Counted from the first letter of the stretch, positions 8,156 through 17,777 are shown. The stretch: DNA of 64,000 bases from Acidilobaceae archaeon (GCA_027046245.1 JALTZJ010000009.1:1-64000); one strand, 5' to 3'. The notes: generated from the sequence alone by a model not told the origin. Program-made: numbers and translations.

Positions 8156-9103
8156 TTAACCCTTTGACTCCTCTTTTCCTGCTTTGAACTTCTCTACTAT
8201 CCTGGCTGCCTTCTCGGCTATCCTCCTGTCCGCCTCCTCGTAGTCATAGTAGCCTATTAACTCGTAGAATTCCTTCCTAGTCATGAGCTTGTCGAGAACA
8301 TGCTTCTGCGTGCCCCTCTCCTTTATCTCTCTAAGCATCTCTAGGCTAGCCTTCATAGACGCCCTGAAGGTTGTCACTGGGAAGATTACTATCTTGTAGC
8401 CTGCTTCTCGGAACTCGTCGACAGTTATGTAGGGTGTTTTGCCGAATTCAGTCATATTGGCTAGCAGTGGAGCCCTTACTTTGCGTGCGAACTCCTTGAA
8501 CTCGTCTAGGCTCTGTAGAGCCTCTGGGAATATCACGTCTGCTCCGGCCTCTATGTAGAGCTGGGCCCTCTCTATAGCAGCTTCCAGCCCCTCGACTCCC
8601 CTGGCGTCGGTCCTGGCTATTATTACTGTCTCCTTCCTCCTAGCCTCCACTGCTGCGACTATCTTCTTCACCATGTCCTCCGGAGAGACCAGCTCCTTAC
8701 CCTGCAGGTGTCCACACTTCTTTGGCAACACCTGATCCTCTATCTGGATCGCGGCTGCACCGGCAGACTCCAGCTCCCTGACTGTCCTCTGAACGTTTAT
8801 CGCCTCCCCGAATCCCGTGTCGGCATCTACTATGATGGGGGTCCTAGTCACTCTAGCTATGTAACTCGTGAAAAGGGCCACCTCGCTCAGTGTTATCAGG
8901 CCGAGGTCCGGCATCGCTAGGCTGCCCGTCAGCGCCGCGCCCGAGAGGTATAGAGTCTTGAAGCCCATCCTCTCGGCTAGCAGAGCCACTGCAGCGTTGT
9001 AGACGCCGGGCACCACTATGACGGGTTCCTCCTTTATCAGCTTCCTGAGCTCGGCGCCAGGATCCTCTAGGGGTTCCCTGTATAGGAACGCCAAGGCTCC
9101 CAT
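8156..9103 (-). CDS. prpB: Methylisocitrate lyase-like enzyme (ICL/PEP mutase superfamily)
   Basis: About 315 residues. Signatures are VPGVYNAAVALLAERMGFK, PIIVDADTGFGEAINVQRT (Mg-binding Asp residues), the catalytic loop VLPKKCGHLQGKELV with the KKCGH motif, IIARTDARGVEGLEAAIERA and PLLANMTEFGKTP. Family members cleave 2-methylisocitrate to pyruvate and succinate (methylcitrate cycle), or act as related lyases. ATG 9103 was chosen because it follows GGAGGGTTG; the frame stays open to 9160, where it would overlap the divergent peptidase frame. No other methylcitrate-cycle gene is adjacent, so the in vivo substrate is inference. Confidence 0.83.
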   Translation of the reverse strand: MGALAFLYREPLEDPGAELRKLIKEEPVIVVPGVYNAAVALLAERMGFKTLYLSGAALTGSLAMPDLGLITLSEVALFTSYIARVTRTPIIVDADTGFGEAINVQRTVRELESAGAAAIQIEDQVLPKKCGHLQGKELVSPEDMVKKIVAAVEARRKETVIIARTDARGVEGLEAAIERAQLYIEAGADVIFPEALQSLDEFKEFARKVRAPLLANMTEFGKTPYITVDEFREAGYKIVIFPVTTFRASMKASLEMLREIKERGTQKHVLDKLMTRKEFYELIGYYDYEEADRRIAEKAARIVEKFKAGKEESKG

Positions 9104-9243
9104 CAACCCTCCAAGCCCACTCCTATTCCATCCCCGCGGGTCTGACTCGGTTAGTGGCAAGCGATCTAAGCCTTGGAGGCGCCCTTTGTTTAGTGCCGGG
9201 CGCCCTGGTTAAGTGCGTGGGTGGTGTGGAGGTATTGCGCGTT

Positions 9244-10374
9244 ATGGGAGAGCCCTGGGCTAGTAACCAGCGTAGGCTCGTAGCTGCTGCTGAGTCGGTG
9301 GGCTTTAAAGGCCTTGTACTGGCGGGCGAAGCGAACCTCGTGTATACACTAGGGGTTAAGATGCCGAGCGGGGCTCTTGTATTGAGCGGGGAATGTGGCA
9401 ACATCTGGCTGGTGCCCCTCCTAGACTATCATAGGGCTCTTAGCCTCGCTCCAGGCGATTTCGAGGTTAAGGCCTTCTATAGGGGAGGCGAGGCCCTCAA
9501 GAGGGTTGACGTGCCCCGCGGTGCACTCATCGAGGCCTCTAACCTGGGCGAGGCCCTCAAGGCCGTACTAGGGGACTGCAGTGGTTTGGGGGCAGACCTC
9601 GAGTGGCTGCAGGAGCCGGCAGCTGCAAAGCTAAGAGAGCACCTGGGTGTGGGCGACGCCAGCAGCGTGGTCTCCAGGGTTAGGAGTGTGAAGAGCCCTG
9701 AAGAGGCTGACAGGATCGAGGAGGCTCAGAGGATAGCTGAAGAGGCTCTCGGCGACGCTATAGACTCCCTAGGAGAGGGGGTCAGTGAGGAGCAGGCAGC
9801 AGCGGTTATAGAATGTAGCGTGAGGCGGCGGGGCGCGTGGCGAGAGGCTTTCCCCTCGATAGCGGCGTTCTATTCTAACACTGCCTACCCGCATCACCAG
9901 CCCACCGCTACAACACTAGGCCATCCGGGCCCCGTGCTCTTCGACCTAGGAGCAGTTGTCGACGGGTACCATAGCGATTTAACTAGGACTCTCTGGTGGG
10001 GCGGGTCAACGCCGAGCCAGTTCCGCGAGGTTCTTGAAGCCGTAGAGGAGGCTCTAGGCGAGGCTGCAGACACGGTCGCACCCGGCGTCGAGGCTAGAGA
10101 CGTTGACGCCGCTGCGAGGAGAGTCCTCGAGAGGAGAGGGCTTGCCAGGTTCTTTATACACGGCACGGGACACGGCGTCGGCGTAGAGATCCATGAGAAG
10201 CCGTACCTGCGGCCTGGCAGCCAGGACGTACTCGAGCCTGGAATGATAGTAACGGTGGAGCCAGGAGTCTACATAGCTGGCAGGTTCGGGGTCAGGATAG
10301 AGGACCTAGTATTGGTAACTAAGAGGGGGAGAAGGGTCCTTACACGGATAGCAAGGATACTACCAGGAGTGTAA
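9244..10374 (+). CDS. M24-family aminopeptidase (Xaa-Pro dipeptidase type)
   Basis: About 376 residues with a creatinase-like N-terminal domain (GLVLAGEANLVYTLGVK) and a pita-bread catalytic domain. All five metal ligands are visible: Asp in VLFDLGAVVDGYHSDLTRT (two Asp), His in HGTGHGVGVEIHEKPY, Glu in MIVTVEPGVY and Glu in GVRIEDLVLV. Enzymes of this type remove N-terminal residues before proline or split X-Pro dipeptides in the cytosol, useful in peptide catabolism. ATG 9244 follows GGAGGT by about 10 nt; an open frame extends to 9154 but runs into the divergent prpB start region. Confidence 0.86.
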   Translation: MGEPWASNQRRLVAAAESVGFKGLVLAGEANLVYTLGVKMPSGALVLSGECGNIWLVPLLDYHRALSLAPGDFEVKAFYRGGEALKRVDVPRGALIEASNLGEALKAVLGDCSGLGADLEWLQEPAAAKLREHLGVGDASSVVSRVRSVKSPEEADRIEEAQRIAEEALGDAIDSLGEGVSEEQAAAVIECSVRRRGAWREAFPSIAAFYSNTAYPHHQPTATTLGHPGPVLFDLGAVVDGYHSDLTRTLWWGGSTPSQFREVLEAVEEALGEAADTVAPGVEARDVDAAARRVLERRGLARFFIHGTGHGVGVEIHEKPYLRPGSQDVLEPGMIVTVEPGVYIAGRFGVRIEDLVLVTKRGRRVLTRIARILPGV

Positions 10375-10456
10375 GTAGGAAGGAGAGGCGCTGCCGCAGC
10401 TTATGGCACCCATACAGGTCTTAGTTTTTAGGCTCTTCAATCCCCTCAGATTCTCG

Positions 10457-10648
10457 TCATACTATTCTTATCCTGTTATACTTCTTGTTCTGCCAGCTGT
10501 ACCGCCTCATCCTCCTGCTTCTCCCGAAGCCGCAGGCCGCGCAGTAGCCTTTGGCAACGTTGAAGCTCCTTCTTCCACACCTTCTACATACTATGTGGCT
10601 TTTACTCCTACCATGCTTGCCCATGCTAGGGGTTCCCTTACCCATCAC
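10457..10648 (-). CDS. rpl37e: Ribosomal protein L37e
   Basis: 63 residues, a small zinc-ribbon protein of the large ribosomal subunit. It shows CRRC ... CAAC (zinc ligands in [20 protein letters not shown]) and a basic [14 protein letters not shown] tail, all characteristic of L37e. It follows the Lsm gene by about 70 nt on the same strand, a gene pair conserved widely in archaea. Confidence 0.95.
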   Translation of the reverse strand: MMGKGTPSMGKHGRSKSHIVCRRCGRRSFNVAKGYCAACGFGRSRRMRRYSWQNKKYNRIRIV

Positions 10649-10717
10649 GCTCCACCTCCACAGGGCCCACGCTATACGCTAAGGGTCTTGATGTCGCCCT
10701 CCACGGGTGTGCTACAC

Positions 10718-10969
10718 CTAGGCTGCGGGGCTTATAACGGCGACCGTGTCGCCCCTGATTAGTACTAGGCCTAGCCTTCTGGTTCCCTGTTCGCTTATCT
10801 CCTCGGCGTCGCTGAGCACTATGTTAAGGTGTTGATCGTATGTCTTTAGTTTACCCTTTATCCCGACGCCTCCCCTTAGCTTCACGAGTACAGGGGTATC
10901 CAGGTATTCTCCTAGCATTCTTAGGGTCGGCAGGTTTATGGTCAAGCCGCTCCTCACCCCACGCCCCAT
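10718..10969 (-). CDS. Sm-like (Lsm/SmAP) RNA-binding protein
   Basis: 83 residues with both Sm motifs: VLVKLRGGVGIKGKLKTYDQHLNIVL (Sm1, with the usual D.H.N pattern) and GLVLIRGDTVAVISP (Sm2, IRGD in place of the commoner IRG). Archaeal SmAPs form heptameric rings that bind U-rich RNA. It is paired with rpl37e downstream, the conserved archaeal arrangement. Confidence 0.94.
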   Translation of the reverse strand: MGRGVRSGLTINLPTLRMLGEYLDTPVLVKLRGGVGIKGKLKTYDQHLNIVLSDAEEISEQGTRRLGLVLIRGDTVAVISPAA

Positions 10970-11051
10970 CTATCCAAGCGGGAGTCGCGGCGTGAGAGGA
11001 TTTAAGGAATAACGGGGCAGGGGGATAGCGGGCGACTACGCCTTTAGCGGT

Positions 11052-11606
11052 GTGGCTATGAGGTGCAGCGGTATGTCTAGCGGAGAGTTCAGGGTGGTTA
11101 GGCGGCACCCGCTTAGCAAGCGCGAGGTTAAGTTGCTCCTGGAGGAGGCGTCGGGGCTCGGTGAGCCGCCTTTCACGAGGAAGAGTAGCGTGGAGCTGGT
11201 TGAGGTAGAGGTTGGAGGAAAGAAGTACAAGGTTTACCTGGTGGATGGTGTGGCATGCCTTGCTAGGATAACCGGGGTCCTAGCACCAACAATACACTGC
11301 CTCTCCACGAAGGGGAGCGAGTGGATGCACGGCAGAGTATTGGTGGACAAAGGAGCTACTCTAGCCCTCGCGAGAGGCGCGCACCTAATGATCCCTGGCG
11401 TCAGAGCTGTTGAGGGCAGCTTCAACCAGGGCGATGTAGTAGCAGTACTATACCAGGACACACGGGCACCCGTCATGGTGGGAATAGCGGAGATGCCGGC
11501 AGACGAGCTAGCTAAAGCGGCAGGGGAGAAGAGGAGAGGGAGAGCCGTCAAAAGGCTCCACTACGTAGGCGACCCATTATGGCATATAGCATCCAGCCTT
11601 AGATAG
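11052..11606 (+). CDS. PUA-domain protein of the MCT-1/Tma20 type
   Basis: 184 residues. A C-terminal PUA domain (about 95-165) includes GRVLVDKGATLALARGAHLM and NQGDVVAV. The closing segment GRAVKRLHYVGDPLWH resembles the end of MCT-1/Tma20 proteins. The eukaryotic relatives bind the small ribosomal subunit and act in initiation, recycling or re-initiation; the archaeal role is inferred from family only. GTG 11052 and ATG 11073 are both possible starts; no Shine-Dalgarno is obvious, so the mRNA may be leaderless. Confidence 0.78.
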   Translation: MAMRCSGMSSGEFRVVRRHPLSKREVKLLLEEASGLGEPPFTRKSSVELVEVEVGGKKYKVYLVDGVACLARITGVLAPTIHCLSTKGSEWMHGRVLVDKGATLALARGAHLMIPGVRAVEGSFNQGDVVAVLYQDTRAPVMVGIAEMPADELAKAAGEKRRGRAVKRLHYVGDPLWHIASSLR

Positions 11607-11641
11607 GCTTGATAGAGAGGAGACGTTCTTCCCTCGACTTA

Positions 11642-13357
11642 TCACCTCCTGATAGCTTCCATGATCTCCTTCTTTATACCCATTCTACCCATCCTAAATA
11701 TTCTCTTATCCATCTCCTCGATAGAACCCTTAATTAAAGGCTCAAACTCCATTTTACTGATAACATCGCGTTCTAAGTCTACGCCGGGAGCTATCTCTAC
11801 AAGTCTTAACCCGTTATTCTCTAGCTTGAACACCGCTCTTTCAGTAATATACAGGACCTCCTGGTCCACATGTTTCCTAGCCGCCTTCGGGTTATAGACA
11901 ATCTTGTAGACGTTATTGACGAACTTGATTATAGGGCCGTCGCTCACTATTCTCAAGCCGTCCTCCGTTACTCGTATATCTCTTCTACCTGCGGTGAACC
12001 CGCCTGAGAAGTAGAGTTTGGGGGCTCCGGCCGCTATTACGGAAAAGCCTCCGGGGCCGGGTAGTCTGCCTGGAAGCATGCTTGGGTTCACGTTACCGTT
12101 CTTGTCCACCTGTAGGAATCCTAGGCTCGCCGCGTCAATTATCCCGCCTTCGTAGACGGTGAACTGGTCTGGTATGCTGAGCACCGCGTAGTGGCCTATG
12201 GCAACTCCAAAGTCGGGTCCTAGGAGTGGCAGGCCGCCCCAGGGTCCCGACTCTACTGTTACCTCTAGTAGATCCATTACCTCTTCCTCGACGGCGACAT
12301 TGGCTACTAGGCTGGGGATGCCTACTCCAAGGTTAACTACTATGGGGCCTCCCTTCTCTACAACGTCCTCCATCATAGCTAGCAGTGTCCTCCTAGCTAT
12401 GACCTTCCTTGTATCCAAGGGGTGGTGGGTAACCATCGCTCTATGGATGGGCGTGATTATATCGCCGCTAACCCTCCTGTCAAGGTCTATAGTGGCGCTT
12501 TGCCAGTGCTTCTCCCTCGGCGCGACAACTACGTAGTCTACCATGGGACCTGGCACTACAACGTTCTTGGGCTTCAGGCTGCCGAACCTAGCTATCCTCA
12601 GCACCTGCGCAATTACAACGCCACTGCGTGGCTTGGCCTTTACTGCCTGCGCTATGCTTAGTAGGGATCCCGTTATTCCCTCGTCCTCTACCGTTAGATT
12701 TCCTTTCTCGTCGCTCGTGGAAGCCCTAACTAATGCTACTTCCGGCTTAGGAGCCTCGTATAGAAGATACTCTTCACCGTCAATATAGAGTATTTTCACC
12801 TTGACTGATCTAGCCTTTCTAGCCTTCTCGTTGAGTGCCCCGCCATCCTGCCTAGGATCCAGGAAAGTATGCAGACCTACTCTCGTAAGAACACCCGGTC
12901 TCCCGCTCCCAACTTCGCGAAACCAGTAAGCCATAACACCTATAGTCCACGTGTATGCCTCGAACCAGTCCTCGAGAACCATACGCTGTAAACTCTTACT
13001 CCACCCATAGTAAGGTAATAGCATTCCCCTGATGAACCCTTTATCCTCATTCCTGTAGAGGTCCTCAGCTATCCTATCAAGCCCTCTTCCAGGACTCCCT
13101 GGAAACGTCTCGGCGATTATGAATAAGTCCTTAGGATGACCGGTCTTCTTGTATAACTTGTAGAGACGCTCAATTAGGAGCTCGGGAGTCATAGCCATGT
13201 TAAACCCGCTAATAGCCACGACACTTCCATCCCCGATCTTTTCAAGCGCTTCGTCAGAATCTACAACCTTACCAACACCTAGATACGCGTGGGGATCCAC
13301 CACAGTAACCGTACACCCCGCATCTACACGCCTCAAACAAAGAACTCTCCACACCAC
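11642..13357 (-). CDS. Acyl-CoA:carboxylate CoA-transferase (fused subunits, propionate/acetate CoA-transferase family)
   Basis: About 571 residues, the length of one-chain family I CoA-transferases (YdiF/Pct). The first half has DGSVVAISGFNMAMTPELLI; the second has NLGVGIPSLVANVA and VTVESGPWGGLPLLG, where the Glu of VES is in the position that forms the glutamyl-CoA thioester. Such enzymes swap CoA between short acyl-CoAs and acids, consistent with fermentation of peptides or organic acids. GTG 13357 is used; in-frame GTG codons about 19 residues further in are plausible and closer to the usual N-terminus. An A/T-rich TATA-like box lies just upstream. Confidence 0.84.
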   Translation of the reverse strand: MVWRVLCLRRVDAGCTVTVVDPHAYLGVGKVVDSDEALEKIGDGSVVAISGFNMAMTPELLIERLYKLYKKTGHPKDLFIIAETFPGSPGRGLDRIAEDLYRNEDKGFIRGMLLPYYGWSKSLQRMVLEDWFEAYTWTIGVMAYWFREVGSGRPGVLTRVGLHTFLDPRQDGGALNEKARKARSVKVKILYIDGEEYLLYEAPKPEVALVRASTSDEKGNLTVEDEGITGSLLSIAQAVKAKPRSGVVIAQVLRIARFGSLKPKNVVVPGPMVDYVVVAPREKHWQSATIDLDRRVSGDIITPIHRAMVTHHPLDTRKVIARRTLLAMMEDVVEKGGPIVVNLGVGIPSLVANVAVEEEVMDLLEVTVESGPWGGLPLLGPDFGVAIGHYAVLSIPDQFTVYEGGIIDAASLGFLQVDKNGNVNPSMLPGRLPGPGGFSVIAAGAPKLYFSGGFTAGRRDIRVTEDGLRIVSDGPIIKFVNNVYKIVYNPKAARKHVDQEVLYITERAVFKLENNGLRLVEIAPGVDLERDVISKMEFEPLIKGSIEEMDKRIFRMGRMGIKKEIMEAIRR

Positions 13358-13373
13358 AGCCTCAAAATAACAG

Positions 13374-13383
13374 TATAATTAAA
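13374..13383 (-). promoter_or_regulatory. TATA-like box for the CoA-transferase gene
   Basis: On the minus strand the sequence reads TTTAATTATA within a very A/T-rich stretch about 20-25 nt before the GTG start, the distance expected for an archaeal TATA element serving a leaderless or short-leader mRNA. It is supported only by motif and spacing. Confidence 0.4.
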
Positions 13384-13623
13384 TTAACAATTCTAGCCTA
13401 GATTCAAGGTAGCCAAGAGGCCCTGAAGCTATTTATTACCGCGGCCTTAGCGCCAGCCTCGGCTATGACGAGATCACTCTACTATTCTATAGCATCTATC
13501 GCGTCCTCTATCTAGACGGCTACTGAGGCAGCGGAGCCGTAAAGCTTACACCATATTCACTAGAATAGACTCGAGGAAAGTCATGAAACAGATACTCGGA
13601 ATAGCGGAAGGCCGGGGAAGGTG

Positions 13624-13711
13624 TGGTGCGGGGGGTGGGATTTGAACCCACGCAGGCCTACGCCATCGGGTCCTAAGCCCGACCCCTTTGGCCAGGCTCG
13701 GGCACCCCCGC
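13624..13711 (-). tRNA. tRNA-Leu (anticodon UAG)
   Basis: An 88-nt class II tRNA including an encoded CCA. The acceptor GCGGGGG pairs with CCCCCGC, the T arm is GTGGG TTCAAAT CCCAC, the anticodon loop is CTTAGGA (anticodon TAG) between GGG and CCC, and a long variable arm follows. There is no intron. It is nearly identical to the tRNA-Leu(UAA) at 60551-60638, including the whole 3' half. Confidence 0.95.
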
Positions 13712-13752
13712 ACCGTGGATTCCCTTAGACACGCTACTGGGGGTTTAAATGG

Positions 13753-15771
13753 TTAGGGTTGCTGGGTGTATTGGAGTGACGTTCTGTACCTAGGGTTTCG
13801 GGGGTAGAGTCTTACTGCTTCTAGGTTCTCCGGTGCTAGTACTTCTGGTGGGTGTTCGTAGTGCATGCGCCGCCATCCCTTCATTATTGCCTTGGCGAGA
13901 CTCGTTATTGCTCCCGGTTCGCCGTGGTTTAGTATGATTGTTCGTGGCTTGGGTTGGAGTCTTGAGGCGTAGTAGAGTAGCTCGTTTCTTGTTGCGTGGC
14001 CTGTGAAGCCTTCTATCGATTTAATCTCTAGGTTTACCTTTATTTTTCTGAGTTGCCCGTCTTCTTCTACCTCTATTTCCTTCTCTCCTTCTTGGAGGCG
14101 TCTTCCCAGGGTTCCCGGTGCTTGGTAGCTCACGAATACTAGTGCGTTCCTCTCGTCTTCTGCGAAGTACTTGAAGTACTCTACTATTGGTCCTCCTGTC
14201 ATCATGCCGCTCGTGCTTAGTATTACTGCTGGTTTCTCGCTGTAGAGTGCCTCGTCTCTCTTGTCCCTGTCGGTGACCCATACCGTGGTCGGGCCTTGGA
14301 AGGGGTTCTCACCGTTGTGGAGTATCATGTCCCTTATTGGTTTTGCTAGCAGCTCTGGGTAGTTGGTGTAGACTGCTGTTACTTCATACACCATCCCATC
14401 CACGTATATCGGTATCTCCGGGATCTTTCCTTGCTTGAGTGCCTGGTTGAGCACCACTAGGATTTCTTGTCCTCTTCCTACGGCCATTACCGGGATTAGC
14501 AGTTTCCCGCCCCTCTGGTATACCTTGTTCACCATTTCTATAAGCTCTTCCTCGGCCTTGTCCCTCGGCTGCGGCTCCTTGTTACCATAGGTCGCCTCCA
14601 TTATCATGGCTTCTACCCTGTGGAACCTGTCGTGGGCTGGAGGCAGGAGCCTTGTAGCCTTGTCGCCCTTAGCCTTGTAGTACTTGAAGTCGGCTGTGTA
14701 GAGTATATTGAATAGGCCCTGGCCTATGTGTAGGTGTACTAGGCTGCTTCCCAGTATATGTCCTGCATTATAGAATGTCAACTTTATGTCGGGGGCCACG
14801 TCTGTGACTGTCTCATAGTTTACTGGTATAAGCCTTGTGAGCATTAGCTCAACGTCTCCCGGCTCGAATGGAGGTTCCAGGCCCTCCTTCCTCATCAAGT
14901 CTATGTAATCCCTTAGCACTATTAGCATTATGTCTCGCGTGGGTGGCGTGGCGTAGACCGGGCCCCTGAAGCCGTATTTAAAGAGGAGGGGTAACATGCC
15001 TACGTGATCTAGGTGTGCATGGCTAATTACTACGGCGTCTAGCTCGTCGACCCTGAACTCGGGAGCCCAGAAGTAGGGGTAGGTGCTGGGGCCCCAGCCG
15101 CTGGGGCTCACGCCAGCGTCTAGGAGTACCCTGCTCTCGCCGGTGTCAACTAGTATAGCGCTCCTGCCTACCTCGCTGAAGCTGCCTAGCCCCACTACTC
15201 TGATGTGCCTTGTACCTACGACCATTGGCCTGAATATCCTCTCGCCTATCTCCCTTAGAGCCCTCCTCCTCTCCTGGCTCCTCTTGAGAAGATGCCTTAG
15301 GTAGCTCTCTAGGAGACCGCTCTGCATCAGAGGCTTCCTATAGACTTCAAGTCTCCACCCTGTCTCGGCGAGGACCTGGCTCTGGAAGACCCTGCCCTTG
15401 CCCATCAGCTTCCCCGGCTTCTCCGCTATAACCCTAACCTCTCCCAGCACGTCATCAAACTGGATCTCGTATACTCCAGCGTCGGCCGGTGCATGCTCTA
15501 GAATGTATTTTCTAGTGTACTCCTTATCCTTCCGGGCCTTCTCGCTAGTCCTAATAACTATCCTCTTCCTGAGCTTCTTCGCCAGGTCCCTTACAACGCC
15601 CTCCTTCTCTAGTATCACCTTAGGCGATGAGACGTAGACTGCTATCTCGGGGCCCTCGAACTCTATATTAACGATGTTAGCATCTCCAAGAGCCGCGTAT
15701 ATTTCCTTTACAAGCTTCAGCCTCTCCTCCCTTGCGGGTAGCCTCACGCTACCCCTAGACCTCGCGGACAA
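13753..15771 (-). CDS. fttA: aCPSF1/FttA: KH-domain beta-CASP ribonuclease and transcription termination factor
   Basis: 672 residues. The N-terminal 150 residues contain the KH-like domains (NIEFEGPEIAVYVSSPKVIL; VRVIAEKPGKLMGKG). The metallo-beta-lactamase domain follows (GSFSEVGRSAILVDTG; zinc motif SHAHLDHVGMLPLL near 256; YTADFKYYKAK), then the beta-CASP domain (EATYGN, VSYQAPGTLGRRLQ) and the terminal HGEPGAITSLA. Archaeal aCPSF1 cleaves RNA and terminates RNA polymerase genome-wide. Length and domain order match the family. It stands alone, next to tRNA-Leu. Confidence 0.95.
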   Translation of the reverse strand: MSARSRGSVRLPAREERLKLVKEIYAALGDANIVNIEFEGPEIAVYVSSPKVILEKEGVVRDLAKKLRKRIVIRTSEKARKDKEYTRKYILEHAPADAGVYEIQFDDVLGEVRVIAEKPGKLMGKGRVFQSQVLAETGWRLEVYRKPLMQSGLLESYLRHLLKRSQERRRALREIGERIFRPMVVGTRHIRVVGLGSFSEVGRSAILVDTGESRVLLDAGVSPSGWGPSTYPYFWAPEFRVDELDAVVISHAHLDHVGMLPLLFKYGFRGPVYATPPTRDIMLIVLRDYIDLMRKEGLEPPFEPGDVELMLTRLIPVNYETVTDVAPDIKLTFYNAGHILGSSLVHLHIGQGLFNILYTADFKYYKAKGDKATRLLPPAHDRFHRVEAMIMEATYGNKEPQPRDKAEEELIEMVNKVYQRGGKLLIPVMAVGRGQEILVVLNQALKQGKIPEIPIYVDGMVYEVTAVYTNYPELLAKPIRDMILHNGENPFQGPTTVWVTDRDKRDEALYSEKPAVILSTSGMMTGGPIVEYFKYFAEDERNALVFVSYQAPGTLGRRLQEGEKEIEVEEDGQLRKIKVNLEIKSIEGFTGHATRNELLYYASRLQPKPRTIILNHGEPGAITSLAKAIMKGWRRMHYEHPPEVLAPENLEAVRLYPRNPRYRTSLQYTQQP

Positions 15772-15971
15772 ACCCCTACCACCACCAGGATCTCACCGTC
15801 AACGGCGCCCCTCCTAGGGAGAGCTGCTCGGGGAGACGCTATACACGCGCTATTTACCGTGGAAGCCCACCTCTCCCACTTAACCCAAGAGGGGGCGGGG
15901 CCTACAAGGCTTGAATTCCCGTAGGAGCAAGAGTATGCCCCGCCTATTACTCTGTACTCCAGGCTACGTTG

Positions 15972-16607
15972 TTAGATGAGGCTCTTGAATGGTATAAACT
16001 TTTCCTCGAAGCGGCCCGCCCCTATTATTACCACGTCTACTCCGTCGCCGCTTGCTGCGTCCCTGAGCATAGCGCTCCTCACGGCTTGAACTGCCACCTC
16101 GACAGCCTCGTCGAGGCTCATATCTTCCCTGTACCTCTCCTCGAGGACTCCATAGGCCACGGGGCTGCCGCTTCCTGTAGCCGTGTACTTATCCTCCGTG
16201 ATGCTGCCGAAGAAGTCCAGTGTATAGAGCCTCGGGGCATTGTCGTAGCCCCCTACTATAAGCTGCACTATGAATGGGAAGAACTTGCTCGAGAAGAGTA
16301 TGTTGCTGAGCAGCGTGGCTATTCCCTTCACGCTCAGCTTCCTGCCGTGAGTCATTTCGTATAGCCTAGCCTCCTCCCTTATTATGTCGGCTAGAGCCTG
16401 TGCATCTGCAACGACGCCGCTAACAGTCATTGCAGCGTAGTCGGTCAGCTTTACGATTTTCTTTACCCTCCTGCTGGCTATTAATAGCCCCGCTGTAGCT
16501 CTCTTATCTGCCGCCAGGATCACATGGCCTTCAGCTATGAGACCTACAGTCGTCGTGCCCGTCTCCACGGGCGTAGGAGGCCTACCAGCACCCTGGAATG
16601 CCACCAC
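15972..16607 (-). CDS. psmB: Proteasome beta subunit, catalytic type
   Basis: About 211 residues from the chosen GTG. A short propeptide (VAFQGAGRPPTPVETG) ends before TTTVGLIAEG, giving the N-terminal Thr1 nucleophile; Asp17 (AADKR), Lys33 (RRVKKIVKL) and the SGDGVD segment are all in register. It forms the proteolytic ring of the 20S core. The frame is open to 16733, but GTG 16607 follows GGTGGGGTG and leaves room for the divergent egsA promoter. A second beta subunit lies at 23.7 kb. Confidence 0.93.
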   Translation of the reverse strand: MVAFQGAGRPPTPVETGTTTVGLIAEGHVILAADKRATAGLLIASRRVKKIVKLTDYAAMTVSGVVADAQALADIIREEARLYEMTHGRKLSVKGIATLLSNILFSSKFFPFIVQLIVGGYDNAPRLYTLDFFGSITEDKYTATGSGSPVAYGVLEERYREDMSLDEAVEVAVQAVRSAMLRDAASGDGVDVVIIGAGRFEEKFIPFKSLI

Positions 16608-16709
16608 TCGCGCACCCCACCGCCTCGGAGGACCCCTTCGGGGCTGATAGACTCTTGAGGCTTCTTTAGCATTAAAATGTGCACTGGGCTTGAAGGGTGC
16701 CCAGGCGTT

Positions 16710-17777
16710 ATGAATAGCCCCGACTGGATACACACTGTAGACCTGCCAAGGAAGATAGTAGTTGGTAGCGGCGTCCTTAACAGGATAGGGGTATACCTTG
16801 CACAGGTATTCGGCGGCGGTAAGAGCGTGTTAGTAGTCTCCGGCCCCCACGTCTCCAAGCGGTACTACCCGTTGGTGGCGAAGAGCCTCGGCGAGCACGG
16901 ATTCACCGTGGATCTAGTAGTGGCTAGTGATGCAAGTATAGAGACTGCTGAGGCCGTAGCTGAGGAGGCGGGCAGGGATAGGGTAGAGGTTATCGTGGGC
17001 CTGGGAGGCGGGAAGGCTATTGACGTAGCTAAATATGCAGCGACGGTAACTGGGAAGGGGTTAGCCAGCGTCCCTACAGTGGCGAGCCACGATGGAATAA
17101 CGAGCCCCTTCGCAAGCCTAAAAGGGTTTGACAAGCCCGTGTCAAAGAAGGCCAAGACTCCCAACGCGATAGTAATCGACTTGGACGTGATAAGAGAGGC
17201 GCCTCGCAGGTACAATGTTGCTGGCTTCGGCGACTTAATAGGAAAGTATACGGCCGTGCTGGACTGGAGGCTAGCCCACAAGCTCCGCCTCGAATACTAT
17301 GGAGAGTATGCTGCAAGCCTAGCACTAATGAGCGCGCGCCACGTTAGCCAGTATGTAGATGAAATCGCCGCTGGAACCCTTGAAGGGGTAAGAGTCCTAG
17401 TAGAGGCGCTAGTCAGCAGCGGGGTAGCTATGTGCATAGCCGGAAGCACTAGACCTGCCAGCGGCAGCGAGCACCTATTCGCCCACGCCCTCCACGTTGT
17501 AGCTGAGAAGAAGCCGCTCCACGGAGAAGCGGTGGGGGTTGGAACCATAATGATGAGCTACCTGCACGGCAAGAATTGGAGAAGGATACGCTCACTCCTA
17601 AAGCGCGTCGGAGCACCTGTCGACGCCGAGTCCCTAGGCGTTAGCGATGAGGAAGTCATAGAAGCCCTTGTCAGAGCAGCTAGGATACGACCCGAGAGAT
17701 ACACTATACTAGGCGAGAAAGGGCTTACACGCGAAGCCGCAGAGAAGCTAGCAAGGAAGACGCTAGTCATAAAGTGA
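16710..17777 (+). CDS. egsA: Glycerol-1-phosphate dehydrogenase
   Basis: About 355 residues. This enzyme reduces dihydroxyacetone phosphate to sn-glycerol-1-phosphate, setting the stereochemistry of archaeal membrane lipids. Visible motifs: LPRKIVVGSGVL, nucleotide-binding VIVGLGGGKAIDVAKYAA, VPTVASHDGITSPFAS, the metal-binding region GFGDLIGKYTAVLDW, and SGSEHLFAHAL with HGEAVGVG (zinc His residues). ATG 16710 gives the usual N-terminus; an earlier ATG at 16677 lies inside an A/T-rich stretch (TTTAGCATTAAA) that looks more like the promoter. Confidence 0.95.
   Translation: MNSPDWIHTVDLPRKIVVGSGVLNRIGVYLAQVFGGGKSVLVVSGPHVSKRYYPLVAKSLGEHGFTVDLVVASDASIETAEAVAEEAGRDRVEVIVGLGGGKAIDVAKYAATVTGKGLASVPTVASHDGITSPFASLKGFDKPVSKKAKTPNAIVIDLDVIREAPRRYNVAGFGDLIGKYTAVLDWRLAHKLRLEYYGEYAASLALMSARHVSQYVDEIAAGTLEGVRVLVEALVSSGVAMCIAGSTRPASGSEHLFAHALHVVAEKKPLHGEAVGVGTIMMSYLHGKNWRRIRSLLKRVGAPVDAESLGVSDEEVIEALVRAARIRPERYTILGEKGLTREAAEKLARKTLVIK

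Noticed and set aside
8156..9160. Longer N-terminus of the methylisocitrate lyase-like gene
   Set aside because: It would overlap the divergent peptidase frame; ATG 9103 has GGAGGG directly before it and gives the family N-terminus.
10403..10762. 119-codon plus-strand frame with a hydrophobic start
   Set aside because: It is antisense to the clearly conserved L37e gene and the end of the Lsm gene; composition is that of a shadow frame.
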